Counted from the stretch's first letter, positions 28,899 to 37,525 are shown. The stretch: 64,000 nt of DNA from Bordetella genomosp. 13 (GCF_002119665.1 NZ_CP021111.1:1364001-1428000); one strand, 5' to 3'. The notes: generated from the sequence alone by a model not told the origin. Translations and numbers: made by a program.

Positions 28899-29017
28899 TC
28901 GTCACTCCCGATAAGGCGATATCGTCCCCTTGCAGCCCGCATTTCTCTTTGCGCGGGTCAGGACGAAGAAAATGGGATCGTCTCCCGGAAGATCCCGGAA
29001 GCCGGAACATTAAATTC

Positions 29018-29046
29018 GTACCAAAATTGGGTCAAACGATTTATTC
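29018..29046 (+). promoter_or_regulatory. Promoter with island operator, copy 3 (GTACCAAAATTGG), before lysR-type gene
   Basis: The element is at 29018-29030, in the divergent region between the Bug gene (start 28898) and the LysR gene (start 29079). A TTATTC box begins ten bases past the dyad (29041), the same geometry as copy 2. Orientation favours the LysR gene; control of the divergent operon is possible. Confidence 0.6.
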
Positions 29047-29078
29047 TTGTCCGTCGCCAAATTTTTCTCATCCGTGCC

Positions 29079-30017
29079 ATGCATGTGTCGCAGCTTCCCC
29101 TGACCGCGCTGCGAGCCTTCGAGGTGGCGGCGCGCCACCTCAGCTTCAAGGCAGCCGCCGCGGAACTTCACGTCACGCCCACCGCCGTCAGCCATCAGAT
29201 CCACCAGTTGGAAAGCATGCTCGGCGTCGTGCTGTTCGAGCGCCTGCACCGTGGCCTGGCGCTGACCGCGGCCGCCCGCAGCTGCCTGCAGCCGCTGAGA
29301 AACGGCTTCGAAAACCTGGCCCAGGCGATGGACGCCCTGTCGGAGTTCCGCGAGATGGGCGTGCTGTCCGTCAGCGCGCCGCCATCCTTCACGCTGCGCC
29401 TGCTGATGCCGATCACTCACCAGTTCCTGGCGCTGCACCCCGAGGTGGACCTCAACGTCACCACGCGGATGCGCGAGCCCTGGCTGGCCTCGCGCTCCGC
29501 CAAGGACGAGGCGTCCGTCCTGCGGGAATGGGTCGATACCTCCGACGTAGTCATCCTGTTTGGCGGCAAGCCGCCGCTGGACGTAGAGGTGCGCGAGCTG
29601 ATGCCCCTGTCGATCACGCTGCTCTGCAGCCCCGCGCTGCTCGAAGGAAAAGGCGCGCTGCGCAAGCCCGCCGATGTGTCGGGCCTGCCTTGGCTGCACG
29701 ACGAACGCGGGCTGAAGTACGGCGGCATGTCCTTCTGGCAGCAATGGCTGCGGGCGGCCGGCATCGAGTCCTCCACGCCGGACCGCGGGCATCGGTTCAC
29801 CCATGCGGCCCTGGCCATCGAGGCCGCCGTGCGCGGCGAAGGGCTGGTGGTAACGACGCCGGCGCTGTGCCGGGCGGAGCTCGCCCATGGCACGCTCGTG
29901 GCGCCCTTCGACATCTCGGTGCCGCTCGAGGCGTCGTATTACCTGCTCGCGCGGCGAGGAGCGCCGCCCCGCGTGCGCGCTTTCGCGGACTGGCTGTGCG
30001 GCGCCCTGGCACGGTAA
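29079..30017 (+). CDS. LysR-family transcriptional regulator (GcvA-like)
   Basis: The 312-residue protein begins LPLTALRAFEVAARHLSFKAAAAELHVTPTAVSHQIHQLE, the winged helix-turn-helix of the GcvA subgroup, and continues with an effector-binding domain of ordinary length. It sits between the minus-strand molybdenum hydroxylase operon and the amidase gene and is preceded by operator copy 3. It is therefore probably subordinate to the same regulator as the rest of the island, while itself controlling one of the flanking operons. Confidence 0.92.
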   Translation: MHVSQLPLTALRAFEVAARHLSFKAAAAELHVTPTAVSHQIHQLESMLGVVLFERLHRGLALTAAARSCLQPLRNGFENLAQAMDALSEFREMGVLSVSAPPSFTLRLLMPITHQFLALHPEVDLNVTTRMREPWLASRSAKDEASVLREWVDTSDVVILFGGKPPLDVEVRELMPLSITLLCSPALLEGKGALRKPADVSGLPWLHDERGLKYGGMSFWQQWLRAAGIESSTPDRGHRFTHAALAIEAAVRGEGLVVTTPALCRAELAHGTLVAPFDISVPLEASYYLLARRGAPPRVRAFADWLCGALAR

Positions 30018-30097
30018 GCGTTTGTCCAGACGGATCGAATTTTTCTCATGCCTGGCCGGCGCATCCCGCCCTCTGAGGGTTTACCCTGCGCGGGTTT

Positions 30098-30118
30098 GTG
30101 CCAAAATTGGGATAACAT
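30098..30118 (+). promoter_or_regulatory. Promoter with island operator, copy 4 (GTGCCAAAATTGG), before the amidase
   Basis: The element is at 30098-30110, 68 bases before the amidase ATG. TAACAT at 30113-30118 is a fair -10 box two bases beyond the dyad, like copy 1. No good -35 box is visible. Confidence 0.6.
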
Positions 30119-30178
30119 TCTCGGCCTGACGCGCACGCTGCTCGGCGCTGCGTCGAGCGATGAAGCAAGGATCTGCCT

Positions 30179-31456
30179 ATGCATGGCTTCGGCACCGAGT
30201 CGGGCGCCACCCTGGAATCCCTCGCCCACGACGGCGCCACGCATCCGTGGCGAGCGGTAAAGGCCGCGCTGGCGCACGTGGCCGCCCGCGATGCCGGCGT
30301 TCGCGCCTGGGCTCACGTCGCCACTCCCGATGCTTTACGCCAAGAAGAGACGCCGCCGGGCGACAGCCTGCCTTTGTGCGGCGTTCCCTTCGGGGTCAAG
30401 GACGTCATCGACGTAGCCGGCATGCCTACCCGCTGCGGCTCGACGGCCACGCCGGACGAGCCCAGGGCTTTCGACGCAAGCTGCGTCAGCCTGCTGCGTC
30501 GTGCCGGGGCGGTACCCATCGGCAAGACCGTGACCGCCGAGTACGCCTTCCGCGCGCCCGGTCCTACCCGGAATCCTCATGCACCCGACCACACGCCGGG
30601 CGGATCTTCCAGCGGATCGGCGGCCGCCGTCGCCGCGGGGATGGTGCCTTTCGCATTGGGCACGCAGACGGGCGGCTCGATGATCCGCCCCGCCGCATAC
30701 TGCGGCGTGGTGGGATTCAAACCTTCATTCGGCGGGGTGTTCCGCGATGGCCTGGCGCTGACGTGCGAGTCCCTCGACGTCATCGGCTGGCATACCAGCT
30801 GCGTGGCGGATGCCCAGTCGATCGCGCGCATACTGCTGCCATATCCGCCTTCCGGCGCCGGCGGCGCGGCCTTGCCCCGGCGCGTGGCAGTGGTGTCTTC
30901 CAGCCCCGACCAGGCGCTCGAGCTCGAAAGCGCGGATGCCTTGCGCGCAGCATGCCTGGCCCTGCAGCGCCACGGCGTGCAGTGCGTCGACATTCCATTC
31001 GACGAGGCCCATGATCTCGCGCGCATGCACGGCGTCATCATGCACTACGAGTTCGCGCGCAGCCTCGAGCCGGTGGTTCGGCGCCGCGCCGAGCAGCTCA
31101 GCGCCGGCCTGCGCGACACAGTCCGGCTGGGCTTCGACGTCTCCACGCAGGCCTATTTCGAGCAACGCCGCCTGCAGGCGACATGGCGCATGCAATGGGA
31201 ACGTCTCTTCGGCGATGCCGACCTGGTCCTGACGCCCAGCGCGCCGGGCGCCGCGCCGCGCGGGCTCGAGAGTACCGGCACTTCCGCCTTCAACCGCATC
31301 TGGTCCGTGCTCGGCTGGCCGTGCCTGCACCTGCCCACGGGAAAGACGCCGGCGGGCCTGCCCGTGGGCGTGCAGCTGGTCGGCCGCTTCGAGTCCGACC
31401 ACGACCTGCTGGCCTGGGGCAGGGCGCTGCATCCATTGCTGCAGGCTGCTGCCTAG
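30179..31456 (+). CDS. Amidase-signature-family hydrolase
   Basis: This 425-residue enzyme shows the complete Ser-cis-Ser-Lys triad of the family: Lys74 in GVPFGVKDVID, Ser143 in PGGSSSGSAAA and Ser167 in GTQTGGSMIRPA. The spacings (69 and 24 residues) equal those known for malonamidase E2. It should hydrolyse a small amide to the acid and ammonia. In a set with heterocycle-type hydroxylases a ring-opened amide is a natural substrate, as for maleamate in nicotinate breakdown, but the sequence does not show this. The gene stands alone behind its own operator and converges on the PanE-like gene. Confidence 0.92.
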   Translation: MHGFGTESGATLESLAHDGATHPWRAVKAALAHVAARDAGVRAWAHVATPDALRQEETPPGDSLPLCGVPFGVKDVIDVAGMPTRCGSTATPDEPRAFDASCVSLLRRAGAVPIGKTVTAEYAFRAPGPTRNPHAPDHTPGGSSSGSAAAVAAGMVPFALGTQTGGSMIRPAAYCGVVGFKPSFGGVFRDGLALTCESLDVIGWHTSCVADAQSIARILLPYPPSGAGGAALPRRVAVVSSSPDQALELESADALRAACLALQRHGVQCVDIPFDEAHDLARMHGVIMHYEFARSLEPVVRRRAEQLSAGLRDTVRLGFDVSTQAYFEQRRLQATWRMQWERLFGDADLVLTPSAPGAAPRGLESTGTSAFNRIWSVLGWPCLHLPTGKTPAGLPVGVQLVGRFESDHDLLAWGRALHPLLQAAA

Positions 31457-31502
31457 GCTTGCCTCCGGGCCCACCGGATAAGCGAGACCTGCCGGCCTGC
31501 GA

Positions 31503-32474
31503 TCAGGCGGCCTGCGGGCGGGTTCGTGCCCGCAGCAGCGCGAACATCGCATCCATCATCGGCGTGTCGACTTCGACGAGGCGCGCGATGTCCTGCACGG
31601 CAAGCAGTTGGGCGTCGATCTCCAGGGGCCGTCCCGCCAGCAGGTCCTGCAGCATGGACGGCCGATGGGCGAACGCGCGCCCCTGTCGCAGCAATGCATC
31701 GATATCCGGCGCCAGGACGATCCCCAGGCGCGCGGCGATCGCGATGCATTCGTCGGCCAGCCTGCGGTACAGCGCCACCAGTCCTGGATCGTCCGAGATG
31801 TCCTTGGACGTGGCCAGCGCCAGGCATGCGATGGGCGAAGTCACGACGTTGAGCAGCAGCTTGTCCCAGACCGCCTGGCGGATGTCACTGGTCGGCGTGA
31901 CGGCGCCATAATGCGCGCCCAGCGTGTCGCAGCATGCCTGCAGGCGTTCGGTGATGCTGCCGTCGAGTTCGCCCAGGATCAACGAGTTGTTGGCGCTGCG
32001 CGACTCGATGACGCCGGGCGCCACCACTTCGTTGGGCGACCGTATCACCGCGCCGATCACTCGTCGCAGGCCCACTTTCCCGACCAGCGCGCCGCCGGGG
32101 TCCAGGCGTTCGATGCGGCGTCCGTCCAGCGCGCCGCCCATGCCATGGAAGTACCACCACGGCACGCCATTGACCGCATAGACGACGGGCGTGGCCGGGC
32201 CGAGCAGGTGCTGCAGCCCGTCGACCGCCGCCGGCAGCGAATGCGCCTTCATCGCCGTGATGACGAGATCCTGGGCGCCGAGCTGGGCGGGATCGTCGGT
32301 CGCGCGCAGGCGCACGGTGAAGGTTTCGTCGGCGGACTTCAGCGTGAGGCCGTTGCGCTGGATCGCATGCAGGTGCGGCCCGCGGGCCACGATGGAGACG
32401 TCGAGGCCCGCGCGCGCCAGCTTGGCCGCAAGATGCCCGCCAACCGCTCCCGCGCCGAATACGCATATTTTCAT
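31503..32474 (-). CDS. PanE/ApbA-type 2-dehydropantoate 2-reductase family protein
   Basis: The 323-residue protein starts with the nucleotide-binding motif MKICVFGAGAVGGHLAAKLARAG and has the family's C-terminal helical domain (WDKLLLNVVTSPIACLALAT). Genuine pantoate synthesis is only one role of this family. Here it lies in a minus-strand operon with a Bug binding protein and a class II aldolase behind a shared operator, so reduction of a catabolic 2-oxo acid is more likely. It ends 46 bases from the convergent amidase gene. Confidence 0.85.
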   Translation of the reverse strand: MKICVFGAGAVGGHLAAKLARAGLDVSIVARGPHLHAIQRNGLTLKSADETFTVRLRATDDPAQLGAQDLVITAMKAHSLPAAVDGLQHLLGPATPVVYAVNGVPWWYFHGMGGALDGRRIERLDPGGALVGKVGLRRVIGAVIRSPNEVVAPGVIESRSANNSLILGELDGSITERLQACCDTLGAHYGAVTPTSDIRQAVWDKLLLNVVTSPIACLALATSKDISDDPGLVALYRRLADECIAIAARLGIVLAPDIDALLRQGRAFAHRPSMLQDLLAGRPLEIDAQLLAVQDIARLVEVDTPMMDAMFALLRARTRPQAA

Positions 32475-32484
32475 TGCGCGTCCT

Positions 32485-33471
32485 TCAGTCGAGCTTCAGG
32501 TCGATCTGGGCCGCGGCCGCCTTCCAGCGCGCCACGTCGCGCTGGATCAGGGCGTTCACCTCTTCCGGCGTCGATATCCATGGAGTCAGCGCCTGGGCTT
32601 CGTAGCGGGTGTGTGTGGCGGGATCCCGAAGGTACGCGTTGATCGACTGGTTCAGTCTGCCGATGATCTCGGACGGCGTCTTGCTGGGCGCGAGCACCGC
32701 GTACCACAGGTCGATCTGGTAGCCGGGCACGCCCGACTCGGCCAGCGTCGGCACCTCGGGCATCGCCTTCCAGCGTTCCCGGCTGGTCACGCCCAGTGGT
32801 TTCAACTGGCCGGACTTGACGTACGGCAGCACCGAATTCGCCGGGCCTATCAGAACCTGCACGCGGTTGGCCAGCAGCTCGGGCATCATCTGGCTCGCGC
32901 CCTTGAAGGGCACGTGTTCCATCTTCACGTCCGCGGCCGCGCTGAAGAGCGCGCCGGCCATGTGCTGCACCGTGCCGGGGCCCGAGCTTGCGAAGTTCAG
33001 GGTTCCGGGCTGGGCCTTGGCCAGCTGGATGAGCTGCGCGGTCGTGTCCACGCCCAGGTCGCGATTCACCACCAGAAGCATCGGCATGCTGGCGATCATC
33101 GCGACACCGGTCAGGTCTCGTTCGAGACTGAAGGGAGGCTTCGAGGCGGTGGCGTCGACGATGGCCGCCGTGTTGGCCGCCATCAGCAGGGTGTACCCGT
33201 CGGGCTTGGACTTGACCACGGCGTCGGACCCGATCAGCCCGCCGGCCCCCGCCTTGTTCTCCACCACGAAGCTCTGGCCATAGGACTGCTGCAGCGCCTG
33301 GCCCATGTCGCGGGCCAGGAAGTCGTTGCCGCCGCCGGGCAGGAACGGCACGACGATGCGCACCTGCGTGGCGGGATAGGCAGAGCCGCCGTCAGCGGCA
33401 TGGGCGGGCTGCAGGCCCATCGCGGCGGCCGCCGCCAATCCGGCGGCGCATAACTTCAAATGGCGATTCAC
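32485..33471 (-). CDS. Tripartite tricarboxylate transporter (Bug-family) substrate-binding protein, second copy
   Basis: This 328-residue protein has a signal peptide ending AHAADGGSA, then YPATQVRIVVPFLPGGGNDF, VENKAGAGGLIGSDAV and HVPFKGASQMMPELLANRVQV. The start is GTG at 33471 with AAGGGG upstream. It is clearly the same family as the protein at 27897-28898 but quite diverged, so the two probably bind different ligands. It lies 10 bases before the PanE-like gene and about 80 bases after the aldolase gene on the same strand. Confidence 0.92.
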   Translation of the reverse strand: MNRHLKLCAAGLAAAAAMGLQPAHAADGGSAYPATQVRIVVPFLPGGGNDFLARDMGQALQQSYGQSFVVENKAGAGGLIGSDAVVKSKPDGYTLLMAANTAAIVDATASKPPFSLERDLTGVAMIASMPMLLVVNRDLGVDTTAQLIQLAKAQPGTLNFASSGPGTVQHMAGALFSAAADVKMEHVPFKGASQMMPELLANRVQVLIGPANSVLPYVKSGQLKPLGVTSRERWKAMPEVPTLAESGVPGYQIDLWYAVLAPSKTPSEIIGRLNQSINAYLRDPATHTRYEAQALTPWISTPEEVNALIQRDVARWKAAAAQIDLKLD

Positions 33472-33549
33472 GGCTGGTTTCCCCTTGTCGGTTCGTATGT
33501 GGTCTGGCGCGATGGCGAGATGGCGCGCGGTCAGGTTTTCGGCGGCGCG

Positions 33550-34287
33550 TCAGAGCGCGAACGATGGGTCGAGCCGGTGCGCCAGCCGCAGGCAGGCGGC
33601 CCAGTCCTTGGCGCCGGCTGCCTGCGGATCGTCGAAGGTCACCTGGGTGACGCCGTACTCGGCCACTTCATCTGGAATGAGCGTGACTTCGCAGCCGCCG
33701 GACAGCGCCGCGATCTGGCCGCGGCACGCCATCTCCAGGTACTGGTGCTCGACCATGGCCTCGCCCAGCGTGCGCCCGCATACCAGCGCGCCGTGATTGC
33801 GCAGCAGGGCGACACGGTGCGGGCCCAGGCTTTCGATCAGCGGCGCGCGCTGCGACATGTTGAATTCGAAGCCGCCGAAGGTGTGATAGGCCAGGCGCCT
33901 GTAGAACTTGATGGCGTGCTGATTGATCATCAACAGCCCTTGCTTCTGCGAGGAGACGCCTATGTTCGCGGTGGTATGCGTGTGAAACACCGCGTTGATG
34001 TCCGGGCGCGCCTCCAGGATGCCCGCGTGGATGACCAGGCTGCCGCCCTTCAAGGCGGGGCCGTCATGGCGCGGCGTGCCGTCCAGCGAGTACTTGCGCA
34101 ATGACGAGGCGGTCACCTCGTCGAACATTTCCGTGGCCTGCTTGACCAGCAGGGCGTCCGGCTCGCCGGGCACGCGCACGGACAGGTGGTTGTAGGTAAG
34201 GTCGCTGACGCCCAGATGGGCGAGTACCCGGTAGCACGCCGCGAGGTCTACGCGGGCCTGCCATTCAGCGGTGGTGATTGACGACAT
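33550..34287 (-). CDS. Class II aldolase/adducin-family protein, second copy
   Basis: This 245-residue protein has YNHLSVRVPGEPDALLV, then HAGILEARPDINAVFHTHTTAN and LLRNHGALVCG, which together provide the zinc ligands of the family. It is only distantly similar to the copy at 21427-22125. It is the first gene of a minus-strand operon (aldolase, Bug protein, PanE-like) behind operator copy 5. A retro-aldol or decarboxylation role in the island's pathway is inferred. Confidence 0.87.
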   Translation of the reverse strand: MSSITTAEWQARVDLAACYRVLAHLGVSDLTYNHLSVRVPGEPDALLVKQATEMFDEVTASSLRKYSLDGTPRHDGPALKGGSLVIHAGILEARPDINAVFHTHTTANIGVSSQKQGLLMINQHAIKFYRRLAYHTFGGFEFNMSQRAPLIESLGPHRVALLRNHGALVCGRTLGEAMVEHQYLEMACRGQIAALSGGCEVTLIPDEVAEYGVTQVTFDDPQAAGAKDWAACLRLAHRLDPSFAL

Positions 34288-34304
34288 GAAGCCTCCGCAC
34301 GCAT

Positions 34305-34390
34305 GTATCGATACTGGATCGAAAAAGGCAACGCCCGCCCAAGAGTTCGCAGGGTTGATTCTTTAAAGAGATTAGTACCGATTTTGGTAC
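34305..34390 (-). promoter_or_regulatory. Promoter region with island operator, copy 5 (minus strand, GTACCAAAATCGG)
   Basis: On the minus strand the element occupies 34390 down to 34378, with one change in the right half (TCGG for TTGG). TACTAA follows directly as a -10-like box. The flanks extend the dyad to GTACC/GGTAC. A ten-base palindrome GTATCGATAC lies further downstream at 34305-34314. The gene served starts at 34287. Confidence 0.55.
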
Positions 34391-34418
34391 GGAGCGTACT
34401 GGGACATACCCCAGCTGT

Positions 34419-35327
34419 TCATCTCTCGCTACGCCGCGCAGCGACAGTCTGGGACCGGAACACCAGCGGCCCCAATACCATCGCGATCAACGCCAGCCAG
34501 ATCGCACCGAAGATCAGCAAGGTGGTCGGGGAAACGGATTGACGATAGATCCCTATCGCAATGACCAATTGGGTCGTAGGCAGTACGAACTGCAGGAAAC
34601 CCATGGCCATCAATGGCAGCCGATTGGCCGCGAAAGCGAACAGGGCCAAGGGCAGCAGCGACACCACGCCGCAGGCCGCAAGCAGGTAGTAGGTCCATCG
34701 GTCCAGGCCGGCGGGCAGCGACAGGGTCAACTGCGATGCCGCCAGCAGGACCGCGCACGCCATCGCAAGGGCCAGGGTCTCCAGCAGCAGGCCGCTGAAC
34801 GCATCCAGCGGCGTCATTTTCTTCAGCCATGCATACAGTCCCCAGGTCAGTCCGATGATGAGATAGACGCGGTGGTTCAGTTCCCCGCTGTGCGTCAACA
34901 GCAGGCAGATTGCGCCGGCAATGACCGTCAGGGCGGCGACACGCCAAGGGCCGGCCCGTTCGCCATACACCAGGATGCCCAGCGTGATCGCGATGCAGGG
35001 CGCGACGAGATAGCCCAGGCCGCTTTCCACGACGTGCCCATGGATGGAGGCCCAGATGAAGGTTCCCCAATTGGTCGCCACGAGCACCGAGGCCGCTGCG
35101 TGCAGAGCGATGACGCGCCGGGTGACTTTCGTCCGCAGCGGCCGAAGCAGCCCGGCAGCCCACATGAGCGGCAGCAGCGTCAGCAGCGAGACGAGGACCC
35201 GGTACGCAACGAGGGTCTGCGGCGCGATGCTTCCCAGCTCTTTCCAGTACAGGGAAGATGCGCCCAGCAGCACGTTGGCGGTCACGCCGCTTGCCGTCGC
35301 CAGGATGAGGGCTGCGTTCGGTTTCAA
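34419..35327 (-). CDS. EamA/RarD-like drug/metabolite transporter
   Basis: This 302-residue protein has ten hydrophobic segments in the two-fold repeat of the drug/metabolite transporter superfamily. SLYWKELGSIAPQTLVAYRVLVSLL near the N-terminus is typical of RarD proteins. Substrate and direction are unknown; RarD relatives are thought to export amino acids or small metabolites. The start is TTG at 35327, with GGAG about nine bases upstream. It is not preceded by the island operator. Confidence 0.85.
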   Translation of the reverse strand: MKPNAALILATASGVTANVLLGASSLYWKELGSIAPQTLVAYRVLVSLLTLLPLMWAAGLLRPLRTKVTRRVIALHAAASVLVATNWGTFIWASIHGHVVESGLGYLVAPCIAITLGILVYGERAGPWRVAALTVIAGAICLLLTHSGELNHRVYLIIGLTWGLYAWLKKMTPLDAFSGLLLETLALAMACAVLLAASQLTLSLPAGLDRWTYYLLAACGVVSLLPLALFAFAANRLPLMAMGFLQFVLPTTQLVIAIGIYRQSVSPTTLLIFGAIWLALIAMVLGPLVFRSQTVAARRSER

Positions 35328-35429
35328 TGCTGGGTTCTCCAGGGCTCACCGGTCGTCCGAAGCGGAACGCCACGATATCGCATAGTCCTGGGCGAGCGGT
35401 GAAGGCATGATGTCACCTCGCCATGCTCG

Positions 35430-35560
35430 TGTGTCCGGGGTCGGCGGCTTGTGCGGCGGTTTGGGTCGAAGACCATCGACGACCATCAGCACGCCGGCCA
35501 TGACCATGGCAATGCCGGCCAGGGTGAGCACGGAGGGTATTCGTCAAGGATCGCGCCGGG
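35430..35560 (-). pseudogene. Remnant of a second drug/metabolite transporter, C-terminal end, frameshifted
   Basis: On the minus strand one frame reads VLTLAGIAMVMAGVLMVV followed by DGLRPKPP, which looks like the last membrane helix and tail of an EamA-type transporter. The preceding bases encode PGAILDEYP in a different frame, which is what normally comes just before that helix. A frameshift therefore separates the two, and nothing of the rest of the gene remains. Confidence 0.45.
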
Positions 35561-35569
35561 AGCAAAGTT

Positions 35570-35591
35570 CAGCCGCGTGAAGACGCGGCTG
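35570..35591. repeat. Inverted repeat, 8-base stem, 6-base loop
   Basis: CAGCCGCG (35570-35577) and CGCGGCTG (35584-35591) pair perfectly around TGAAGA. There is no T-run. It may be a leftover terminator of the decayed transporter gene or of something lost. Confidence 0.4.
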
Positions 35592-35651
35592 AACTGGCGC
35601 AAAGAGGCGCCTCAAGCGAAAGCGCTGGCGCTGTGCGCGGTGCTGCTGGAA

Positions 35652-35682
35652 GCCTCAGGCCGAGCGGCACGCGGCCTGAGGC
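35652..35682 (-). terminator. Hairpin after yicC, 11-base perfect stem
   Basis: GCCTCAGGCCG (35652-35662) and its complement (35672-35682) flank a nine-base loop. It lies 15 bases past the yicC stop codon on the minus strand, where a terminator is expected. Only a short TT follows on that strand. Confidence 0.55.
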
Positions 35683-35697
35683 GGGAAGGATCGAAGC

Positions 35698-36645
35698 CTA
35701 TTCGATGTTCTGCGCCTGCTCGCGCATCTGCTCGATCAGGAGCTTCAGGTCCATGGCCGCGCGCGTCACCTCCATGCTGCCGGCCTTCGAGCCCAGCGTG
35801 TTCGCTTCGCGGTTCATTTCCTGGAACAGGAAGTCCAGCCGTTTGCCGGCGCTGCCGCCCGCCGGGCCGCCGCGCTTGCCGCCGGACGACTTCGCCGCGC
35901 CGCTGCCGTCGCCCAGCAGATGGCGCAGTTCCTCCAAATGCGAGCGCAGGCGCGACAGTTCTTCGGCCACGTCGATGCGCAGCGCGAACAGGTTGGCTTC
36001 CTGGGCCAGGCGTTCGGACAGTTCGGCGCCGGTGATGTTGGCGAAGCCGCCCGGAAAGGCGGATTCCACGGACTCGCGCAGCTTGGTGGCCAGGCGCTCG
36101 CGGTGGTCGGCCAGCAACTGGGGCAGGTGGGTTTCGACGCCATCGACGATGCGCGCCACGCCCTCGGCGCATTCGCGCATCATGGCCGCCAGGCGCTCGC
36201 CTTCGCGGGCCCGGGCTTCCTGCATCTGCGACAGCGCCTGCTGCGCGGCCTGCATGCATGCCGCGCCCCATACCTGCGGGTCGAGCGCATCGGCGTTGCG
36301 CTGGCCGGGCCAGTTGTACAGTTCGGCCAGGCGCGGCGCCGCGACTTCGGGCAGGATCTGGCGGGCCGCTTCGAGCTGCGCGGCCAGGCGCTGAAGCCAG
36401 GCCGGGTCGAGCGTATTCAGTTCGGCGCTCGCGGCGCGGGTGTACGAGACCCGCACCTCGACCTTGCCGCGCGCCAGGTTGGCGGTAAGCAGTTCACGCA
36501 GCGGCGTCTCGGTGTGCCGCAGTTCGTCGGGCAGGCGGAAATACAGGTCGAGATAACGGCTGTTGACGCTGCGCAGTTCAAGCGCCAGCGAGCCTTGTTC
36601 GAGGTCCGCTCGGGCGTTGCCGAAGGCGGTCATGCTACGGATCAT
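35698..36645 (-). CDS. yicC: YicC-family endoribonuclease
   Basis: The 315-residue protein begins [14 protein letters not shown] and continues [18 protein letters not shown], the conserved N-terminus of YicC. It ends with [21 protein letters not shown] and the [18 protein letters not shown] tail. YicC proteins are RNases that influence small-RNA turnover. A Gly/Ser-rich insert ([21 protein letters not shown], about residues 243-263) makes it slightly longer than the Escherichia coli protein. It is divergent from rph, its usual neighbour. Confidence 0.95.
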   Translation of the reverse strand: MIRSMTAFGNARADLEQGSLALELRSVNSRYLDLYFRLPDELRHTETPLRELLTANLARGKVEVRVSYTRAASAELNTLDPAWLQRLAAQLEAARQILPEVAAPRLAELYNWPGQRNADALDPQVWGAACMQAAQQALSQMQEARAREGERLAAMMRECAEGVARIVDGVETHLPQLLADHRERLATKLRESVESAFPGGFANITGAELSERLAQEANLFALRIDVAEELSRLRSHLEELRHLLGDGSGAAKSSGGKRGGPAGGSAGKRLDFLFQEMNREANTLGSKAGSMEVTRAAMDLKLLIEQMREQAQNIE

Positions 36646-36729
36646 GGTTTGTCCTGGTCAATCTGGGACGGCGCCCTGGGCCGTTTGCCGGCGCCGTTTC
36701 AAGGGGTCAGGATACCATCGGCGTCCCCG

Positions 36730-36735
36730 TACAAT
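36730..36735 (+). promoter_or_regulatory. Probable -10 box for rph
   Basis: TACAAT, 36 bases before the rph start in the yicC-rph divergent region, matches the -10 consensus at five of six positions. No convincing -35 box is seen at the right distance. Confidence 0.35.
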
Positions 36736-36770
36736 TACAGGATCCTCATCCGCCATTTGCCGGAGTCCCC

Positions 36771-37517
36771 TTGACCGATCCCATCGCCACCATCCCGTCC
36801 GCTCGTCCCTCCGGGCGCCGTCCCGACGAACTGCGTCCGTACTCGCTCGAGCGCAACTACACGCGCTATGCCGAAGGCTCGGTGCTGGTGAAGGCGGGCC
36901 ACACGCACGTGCTGTGCACGGCCAGCGTGCTGGACAAGGTGCCGCCGTTCCTGAAGGGCAAGGGGCAGGGCTGGATGACGGCCGAGTACGGCATGCTGCC
37001 GCGCGCCACGCACACGCGCGGCGACCGCGAGGCCGCGCGCGGCAAGCAAAGCGGCCGCACGCAAGAGATCCAGCGGCTGATCGGACGCAGCCTGCGCGCC
37101 GTGGTCGACCTGTCCGCGCTGGGCGAGCGCACGCTGCACCTGGACTGCGACGTGCTGCAGGCCGACGGCGGCACGCGCTGCGCCAGCATCACGGGCGCAT
37201 GGGTGGCCGCCTCCGATGCCATCGCGCTGCTGATGCGCCGCGGCGAACTGCAAAGCAACCCCATCCGCGATGCGGTGGCCGCCGTGTCGGTGGGGCTGGT
37301 GGGCGGACGTCCCGTGCTCGATCTCGACTACGAAGAAGACTCGGCCTGCCAGGCCGACGTCAATGTGGTGATGACCGGCGGCGGCGCCTTCGTCGAAGTG
37401 CAGGGCACCGGCGAGGAAGCCACGTTCACCCGCGCCGAACTGGACGCGATGCTGGCGCTTGCCGAAGGCGGCATCGCGCAGCTGGTGCAGGCGCAGCGGG
37501 CCGCCCTGGCTGCATAA
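36771..37517 (+). CDS. rph: Ribonuclease PH
   Basis: The 248-residue protein has [24 protein letters not shown], the [26 protein letters not shown] segment with the phosphate-binding arginines, and [20 protein letters not shown], all characteristic of RNase PH, which trims tRNA 3' ends phosphorolytically. The start is a TTG at 36771 with GGAG six bases upstream; no suitable ATG exists before the conserved N-terminus. The length is normal. It converges on the DUF3443 gene. Confidence 0.97.
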   Translation: MTDPIATIPSARPSGRRPDELRPYSLERNYTRYAEGSVLVKAGHTHVLCTASVLDKVPPFLKGKGQGWMTAEYGMLPRATHTRGDREAARGKQSGRTQEIQRLIGRSLRAVVDLSALGERTLHLDCDVLQADGGTRCASITGAWVAASDAIALLMRRGELQSNPIRDAVAAVSVGLVGGRPVLDLDYEEDSACQADVNVVMTGGGAFVEVQGTGEEATFTRAELDAMLALAEGGIAQLVQAQRAALAA

Positions 37518-37525
37518 AGGGCCCG

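Larger units (their letters stand above)
35328..35697. other. Intergenic region, 370 bases, with gene remnant and hairpins
   Basis: No intact gene is visible here. The region holds a decayed minus-strand transporter remnant (about 35430-35560) and two strong inverted repeats (35570-35591 and 35652-35682), described separately. It looks like an old deletion or rearrangement scar between the EamA-type gene and yicC. Confidence 0.6.

Noticed and set aside
35067..35074. CCAATTGG, similar to the island operator core
   Set aside because: It lacks the central AA, lies inside the EamA coding region, and no promoter-like box follows.
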